64,000 bases of DNA from Xanthomonas hortorum (GTDB lineage: Bacteria; Pseudomonadota; Gammaproteobacteria; Xanthomonadales; Xanthomonadaceae): NCBI RefSeq assembly GCF_024339125.1, contig NZ_CP101417.1, positions 186,001 through 250,000 of the forward strand, read 5' to 3'. The translations under genes and the position numbers were made by a program. How positions within the stretch are numbered: the stretch's first letter is position 1; every line of letters begins with the position of its first letter. Positions 59,472 to 64,000 of this stretch are shown in pieces. The notes below the pieces were generated by a model that saw only the letters and a program-made list of their open reading frames with translations, was not told the origin of the DNA and did no database searches.

Positions 59472-59757
59472 GCTTTCGTCCCTCGTCCGTCCCGTCTGAA
59501 GGTCGCCGACATACGCCGACGTACCGTCAGTCAATCTATCACCGGGGTTTTTTCAGCGCCCTAGGGGGATCCCCTACAGCGGCCAGGCGGGCGATGACAC
59601 CGGGAGGCATTCAGATGAAACAATTAACGGCGATAAGCAAGCTGGTGCGCGACGCTCAGCATCGGTGGCGGGGCAGACGCCACAGTTTATGAGCGCTTCA
59701 ATGCATTCCATAGGCGCCGAGTATAAATATAGAACCCGATGGTCTAGTATTGGCAGC

Positions 59758-60411
59758 ATGTCCAGTTCGCCCCCCCTCAAGTCCAAGACCAAGAGCAACG
59801 GTCCTGGGCGTCCCAAGGATCTTGGGAAACGCGCCGCCATCCTGGGCGCCGCCCGCACCATGTTCATGGAGCAGGGCTTTGCAGGGGTGAGCATGGACGG
59901 CATCGCTGCAGCCGCCGGCGTATCGAAACTGACCGTTTACAGTCACTTTGGCGACAAAGAAAGCCTGTTTTCCGAAGCGATCCGCGCACAATGCCAACAC
60001 ATGATGCCGGACGATCTGTTCGACCACGCCCCCAAAGGCAACTTGCGCGACCAGCTGATCGAAATCGCCAACGCCTTCTTTACGATGGTCAGCGCCGACT
60101 CTGCAATCGCCACCCATCGCATGATGATGGCGCCCGGTACCGGCGATGTGCATGTCCGCGAAATGTTCTGGGATGCCGGTCCCAAGCGCACCCAACAGGC
60201 GCTGGCGGATTTCCTGTCGGCGCGGGTCGCCGATGGCCAATTGGAAATCCCCGAGCTGGAGCGCGCTGCTTCACAGTTTTTCTGCCTGCTCAAAGGCGAG
60301 CTGTATGCGCTGATGATGTGCGGCCTGCATGGTCAGCCCACCCGCGCGCAGGTGGATGAGCACATTCAGGCCAGTGTGGATTTCTTTTTGAGGGCGTATG
60401 CGCCGCGCTGA
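59758..60411 (+). CDS. TetR-family transcriptional regulator
   Basis: A 217-residue regulator with a basic N-terminal tail (KSKTKSNGPGRPKD) and TetR HTH VSMDGIAAAAGVSKLTVYSHF (only part shown as signature AGVSKLTVYSHF, about 53-64), and a C-terminal ligand domain of the AefR/AcrR type. Ligand and target unknown; efflux control is common for the family and a TolC gene lies 0.8 kb downstream. AT-rich DNA (TATAAATATAG, 59722-59732) precedes it. ATG 59758 chosen over an upstream extension. Confidence 0.85.
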   Translation: MSSSPPLKSKTKSNGPGRPKDLGKRAAILGAARTMFMEQGFAGVSMDGIAAAAGVSKLTVYSHFGDKESLFSEAIRAQCQHMMPDDLFDHAPKGNLRDQLIEIANAFFTMVSADSAIATHRMMMAPGTGDVHVREMFWDAGPKRTQQALADFLSARVADGQLEIPELERAASQFFCLLKGELYALMMCGLHGQPTRAQVDEHIQASVDFFLRAYAPR

Positions 60412-60539
60412 TTGCACCGAGACGTTGGTGGCGATGACTTCCGGCACTGCGTGCTTTGGCCGCGCGCGGCGATGCTAGATGCGCCAGTTGCCTCGCGCAC
60501 CGGTAAAATGCATGCCCCACTGCGTTGGATAGCCGCACC

Positions 60540-61196
60540 ATGACGATCGATTTCTCCCAAGCCCGCGAAAAAATGGTCGAACAGCAGATCCGGCCGTGGG
60601 ATGTGCTGGATCTGCGCGTGCTCGACGTGCTGGCGCGCCTGCCGCGCGAGGCCTTCGTGCCGGAGGCTTACAAGACCCTGGCCTACGTCGATGTGGAAAT
60701 TCCGCTGTCGGCCGGCCACAAGATGATGAAGCCGGTGGTCGAAGGCCGCATGCTGCAGGCGCTGGATCTGCAGCCGGGCGAAGACGTGCTGGAAATCGGC
60801 ACCGGCAGTGGATTTTCCACCGCCTGCCTGGCTGCACTGGCCCGCGAAGTGGTGAGCCTGGAGATCGATCCGGCACTGGCCACCGCCGCACGCGCCAATC
60901 TGGACAGTACCGGCCTGGGCAGCAACGTCCGCATTGAAACCGCCGACGTGTTCGGCTGGGAGAGCGAGCGTCGTTTCGATGCCATCTGCATCACCGGCGC
61001 AGTCGACACGCTACCGACCCAGTGGCTGCAGTGGTTGCGCCCGAATGGCCGGCTGTTTGTCGTACGCGGTCACGAACCGGTGATGGAAGCAGTCCTGGTG
61101 CGTGGCGACGTCAACGCTCCGCGCATCGAATCGTTATTCGAAACCGACCTCGCCTATCTTCAGGGCGCCGCACCGACGCCCCGATTCCAATTCTGA
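60540..61196 (+). CDS. protein-L-isoaspartate O-methyltransferase-family protein
   Basis: A 218-residue Pcm-like methyltransferase with REAFVPE, the SAM motif EDVLEIGTGSGFSTA (about 81-95) and post-I VVSLEID. In the family such enzymes repair isoaspartyl residues; this short form, beside tolC, may have another substrate. It is followed after 20 bp by tolC, so the two are probably co-transcribed. Confidence 0.85.
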   Translation: MTIDFSQAREKMVEQQIRPWDVLDLRVLDVLARLPREAFVPEAYKTLAYVDVEIPLSAGHKMMKPVVEGRMLQALDLQPGEDVLEIGTGSGFSTACLAALAREVVSLEIDPALATAARANLDSTGLGSNVRIETADVFGWESERRFDAICITGAVDTLPTQWLQWLRPNGRLFVVRGHEPVMEAVLVRGDVNAPRIESLFETDLAYLQGAAPTPRFQF

Positions 61197-61216
61197 TTCC
61201 CAAGGAAGCTTCCCCG

Positions 61217-62611
61217 ATGATCCGCCGATCCCTCGTTCTGGCCCTGGCCGCCGCCCTGTCTCCGATGGCAGCACATGCCACCGATCTGCTGCAGGTCTAC
61301 GAAATGGCCCGCAACGGCGATCCGCAGCTGGCAGTGGCCGAGTCCACGCGGCTGGTGAATCGGGAGGGACAGGTACAGGCGCGTGCGGCGTTGCTGCCGC
61401 AGTTGGATGGTAGCGCCGGCTACACCCAGGCACACCGCAAACTCGACACCATCAACAACCTCAACGAGGGGCGCTCGACCACAAAACAGCGCCAGTACAC
61501 GATCCAGGGTAGCCAGACAATCTTCAACTGGGCTCAGTTCGCCAACCTGCGTGCGCAGCGCGAAGTGGCCAAGGCAGCCGACTTCACGCTGGAATCGGCC
61601 AACAACGATCTGATCACCCGTAGCTCGGCGGCCTATTTTCAGGTACTGGTGGGGATCGAATCGCTGGCCGCAGCCGAGACAAACGAAGCCGCCGCCAAGA
61701 AGCAGTTCGACTACGCCGACAAGCGCCTGGAAGTGGGCCTGGCGCCGATCACCGACGTGCACGAAGCCCGCGCCCAGTACGACCAGGCGCGTGCCGACAC
61801 CATCAATGCGCGCAACACGCTGAAGGATTACTACCAGGCGCTGACCGAACTCACCGGCCAGCCGGTAGTCGGCCTGCGTGCGCTGCCGGAAGAGTTCCGT
61901 CCGGAAGTGCCGGCCGCCTACGCCAACGTCGATCAGCTGGTGTCCACCGCCATTGCCGACAATCCGGCGTTGAAGGCACAACAGTTGCAGGTCAGCGCAG
62001 CCGAAGCGCAGGTCAACGCGGCACGTGCAGGGCATTACCCGACCTTGAACCTCGGCGCCAATGTCGGCCGCAGCAATAGCTGGGGCGGCCAGGGCGCAGC
62101 CGACCAGGCCGCGGGCAACTTCACGACGCAGGGCCGCGATATCGATACCGATTCGATCGGCATCACCTTGTCGATTCCGATCTTCGCCGGCGGTGCAACG
62201 CAGTCGGCCGTGCGTCAGGCGCTGTCGCGTCGCGATATCCAGCAGGACACCTACGAGCAGCAGAAGCGCGCGCTGGATCGCAACACGCGCAATGCCTATC
62301 AGACTGTGGTCGCCGGCATCAGCGAAGTGGAAGCTCGCCGTCTGGCCGTAGTGTCTGCGCAGGCCGCATACGATGCCTCGCAGGTGGGTCTGGAAGTCGG
62401 CACGCGCACGGTGCTTGACGTGGTGCAGAACCAGCGCACGCTGTTCCAGGCGCAGCTGAACTATGCGCAGTCACGCTACAACTTCCTGCAGAACCGTCTG
62501 CTGCTGGGCCAGGCGATCGGCAAGCTCGACATCACCGACCTGCAGGATGTGAACCGCCTGCTGTCGCAGGATGCCGAGTCCAAGCTGCAAGGCAGTGGTT
62601 CACTACAGTAA
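61217..62611 (+). CDS. tolC: TolC-family outer-membrane efflux/export channel
   Basis: A 464-residue TolC-type protein with a signal peptide (MIRRSLVLALAAALSPMAAHA) and two OEP repeats; VYEMARNGDPQL begins the first and ADNPALKAQQLQVSAAEAQV the second. TolC trimers span the outer membrane and periplasm and complete type-I secretion and RND efflux. AAGGAA precedes ATG 61217. Likely the second gene of a pcm-tolC unit; a strong terminator follows. Confidence 0.92.
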   Translation: MIRRSLVLALAAALSPMAAHATDLLQVYEMARNGDPQLAVAESTRLVNREGQVQARAALLPQLDGSAGYTQAHRKLDTINNLNEGRSTTKQRQYTIQGSQTIFNWAQFANLRAQREVAKAADFTLESANNDLITRSSAAYFQVLVGIESLAAAETNEAAAKKQFDYADKRLEVGLAPITDVHEARAQYDQARADTINARNTLKDYYQALTELTGQPVVGLRALPEEFRPEVPAAYANVDQLVSTAIADNPALKAQQLQVSAAEAQVNAARAGHYPTLNLGANVGRSNSWGGQGAADQAAGNFTTQGRDIDTDSIGITLSIPIFAGGATQSAVRQALSRRDIQQDTYEQQKRALDRNTRNAYQTVVAGISEVEARRLAVVSAQAAYDASQVGLEVGTRTVLDVVQNQRTLFQAQLNYAQSRYNFLQNRLLLGQAIGKLDITDLQDVNRLLSQDAESKLQGSGSLQ

Positions 62612-62630
62612 TGCGAGCGGATAGGTAACT

Positions 62631-62660
62631 AAAAAAGGCGGGCGCAGGCCCGCCTTTTTT
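62631..62660. terminator. tolC terminator
   Basis: AAAAAAGGCGGGC, GCAG-type loop, GCCCGCCTTTTTT: symmetric and bidirectional. Confidence 0.92.
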
Positions 62661-62724
62661 ATGTCCGATGCAAGCGCATACCTGGCTGCGTGCGATACCT
62701 GCGATGACTGCCGCATTAGCGGGT

Positions 62725-63162
62725 GATCTGCGGCTTGGCTGGAGGGCCCTTGCCCGCCTACCATCGCGGGACACGCTGCAAGGCAGAGCGGCTGATCTGC
62801 GGCTTCGCTGCAGGCCCTTGCCCGCCCCACCATCGCGGGACACGCTGCAAGGCAGAGCGGCTGATCTGCGGTCTGGCTGCAGGGCCCTTGCCCGCCCACC
62901 ATCGCGGGACACGCTGCAAGTACGTCCGTGTAGGCTCTTACGCGGCATCCATGCCGCGTAAGGTCCCGCGACGGTGGGCGGGCAAGGACCAGTCGAGATG
63001 GTCGGTGTGCGTGGTTTTCAACAAAGTAACCGACTAACTTTCTGGTGCGGTGTCCTCACCGATTGCGGGACCGTGTGGCGGCATGGATGCCGCCACCGAG
63101 CCTCCACGGATGGATTCACGGCGTGTCCCGCGAGCGGTGAGGGCACCGCGCGCTCGACCAAT
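62725..63162. repeat. paired hairpin element (G and H) with 69-bp tandem left-arm repeats
   Basis: G (62883-62990) and H (63047-63149) are an inverted pair of the same family; the linker is only 56 bp. Two extra 69-bp copies of the G left arm and its upstream flank start at 62725 and 62794, the third at 62863 continuing into the complete G hairpin. Each extra copy ends at ACACGCTGCAAGG with no partner arm. The gap 62612-63235 has no gene. Confidence 0.85.
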
Positions 63163-63235
63163 GTGGCTTGAGACTCTCCAGATAATGCCCAAAGCGGCTA
63201 GCAAAAACGACTGCATAACCGCCACGTTCTGTTAG

Positions 63236-64000
63236 GGATGGTCTGATCAACGGCATCGGAGGATGAGCCTAACCACATCGACCAGGCTGACGGCGCTCAG
63301 ATCCTCGATTTTTTTGCCGTTTCCGGCGCGTTTGCAGGGTGTTGCCCGGGTTACAGGCGCACGTTCCCCATCGTCGGCAGTAACTGCTTTCGCTTCATCC
63401 ACAGGTTCGATAGCGCAAACAAGGTCAGCACCTGCGCGGTGTTCTTGGCCAGGCCGCGATAGCGGACCTTGGTGTAGCCGAACTGGCGCTTGATCACCCG
63501 GAATGGATGCTCCACCTTCGCGCGCACGCTGGCCTTGAAGTGTTCCCAACGTCTTTCCCGAGCACGCTCGCGTTTGTTGCCGAGGGCTTGCATCGTCGAG
63601 GGCCTGGCGGCGATGAAGAATGCAGCCTTGCAGGCCTGCAGTTCTTCGCGTTTGTCCGCACCGGTGTAGCCGCTATCGCCGAACACGCTGTCTTCTTTGC
63701 CATGCAGCAACGTGTGCATCACCGTGACATCGGCGACGTTGGCGGCTGTGCAATGGACGTGGTGCACCAACCCGGAAAATTCATCCACGCCGATGTGCGC
63801 CTTCATCCCGAAATACCACTGATTGCCCTTCTTGGTCTGATGCATCTCAGGGTCGCGCGCGTTGTCGGCATTCTTGGTCGAACTGGGCGCCGCGATCAGC
63901 GTCGCATCGACGATCGTGCCCGACCGCAGGCTCTGGCCCTTGCGCGCCAGATGCGCGTTGACCGCTTCCAGCATCCGCGCGGCAAGGCCATGGGTCTCCA
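63236..64000 (-). mobile_element. second IS5-family copy, cut by the window edge
   Basis: Sequence from 63236 (after a TTAG flank, 63232-63235) matches the copy at 37368 at a constant offset of 25,868 bp, and almost base for base (one seen difference, A to G near 63529). The orientation is the same as copy 1. The right end lies outside the window. Confidence 0.93.
63351..64000 (-). CDS. IS5-family transposase (5' part outside the window)
   Basis: Identical in the visible part to the C-terminal ~216 residues of the transposase at 37483-38463, including VFGDSGYTGADKRE and KVEHPFRVIKRQFG. The frame is open to the window edge; the start codon is not visible. Function as for copy 1. Confidence 0.93.
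   Translation of the reverse strand, partial: ETHGLAARMLEAVNAHLARKGQSLRSGTIVDATLIAAPSSTKNADNARDPEMHQTKKGNQWYFGMKAHIGVDEFSGLVHHVHCTAANVADVTVMHTLLHGKEDSVFGDSGYTGADKREELQACKAAFFIAARPSTMQALGNKRERARERRWEHFKASVRAKVEHPFRVIKRQFGYTKVRYRGLAKNTAQVLTLFALSNLWMKRKQLLPTMGNVRL

Noticed and set aside
59562..59576. GGGGATCCCC palindrome before the TetR gene as operator
   Set aside because: Short and about 180 bp from the start; too weak to support a regulatory call.
62725..62990. Regular 69-bp repeats resembling a small CRISPR array
   Set aside because: The units are continuous tandem copies without unique spacers, and no cas genes are near; they are copies of a hairpin arm.

Overview
The window looks like a chromosome segment of a Xanthomonas-type gammaproteobacterium. 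The evidence is high GC, several large TonB-dependent receptors, a 187-residue adenylate kinase, a pyrophosphate-type phosphofructokinase beside a membrane pyrophosphatase, an ilvCGM-ilvA-leuA cluster, and dispersed GTAG-type hairpin repeats. This is inference from gene content; species cannot be decided. No rRNA, tRNA or CRISPR array was seen.

Layout. 1-3.4 kb: a Tat-exported flavin oxidoreductase (cut by the window edge) and a TonB-dependent receptor. 3.7-6.6 kb: HAD hydrolase, argD and a voltage-gated-type K+ channel with a zinc-ribbon tail. 7.2-11 kb: two paralogous DUF3829 lipoproteins, a short-chain dehydrogenase and a small kinase-like protein. 11.2-17 kb: a DedA/PAP2/LssY membrane protein, a bestrophin-like channel, a Lon-substrate-domain protein and mpl. 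17-24 kb: adk, PPi-type PFK, proton-pumping pyrophosphatase (hppA) and soluble pyrophosphatase (ppa), all making or using pyrophosphate or balancing adenylates, with two small secreted proteins between. 24-38 kb: an HDOD protein with a degenerate receiver, two related TonB-dependent receptors, an AraC regulator, a membrane wHTH/beta-propeller regulator and thiC with its TPP riboswitch. 37.4-38.5 kb: a complete IS5-family element; a second copy in the same orientation runs off the right edge. 38.7-44.3 kb: S9 peptidase, soluble chemoreceptor and gamma-glutamyltransferase.

44.5-56.5 kb is the branched-chain amino-acid locus. A leader peptide with an LLVLVLIT run and an attenuator, followed by a second terminator, precede ilvC-ilvG-ilvM-ilvA-leuA. 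Facing it is leuC-leuD-methyltransferase-leuB, with a divergent LysR gene next to leuC and a 28-bp palindrome between them. 56.5-62.6 kb: a large periplasmic-propeller GGDEF protein, a TetR regulator, a Pcm-like methyltransferase and a TolC-type outer-membrane protein.

The least explained structure is a family of eight ~105-bp hairpin elements in four inverted pairs (6.7-7.0, 13.4-13.8, 50.9-51.3 and 62.9-63.1 kb), all between tail-to-tail genes. They share a core but carry different outer arms; each element's two arms remain complementary to each other. Two pairs are near-identical inverted copies flanking 6.4 kb. Other candidates are two plus-strand terminators without an upstream gene (possible sRNAs), tandem attenuation before ilvC, and GGGATTC-type arrays, one of which encodes the C-terminus of LeuC.
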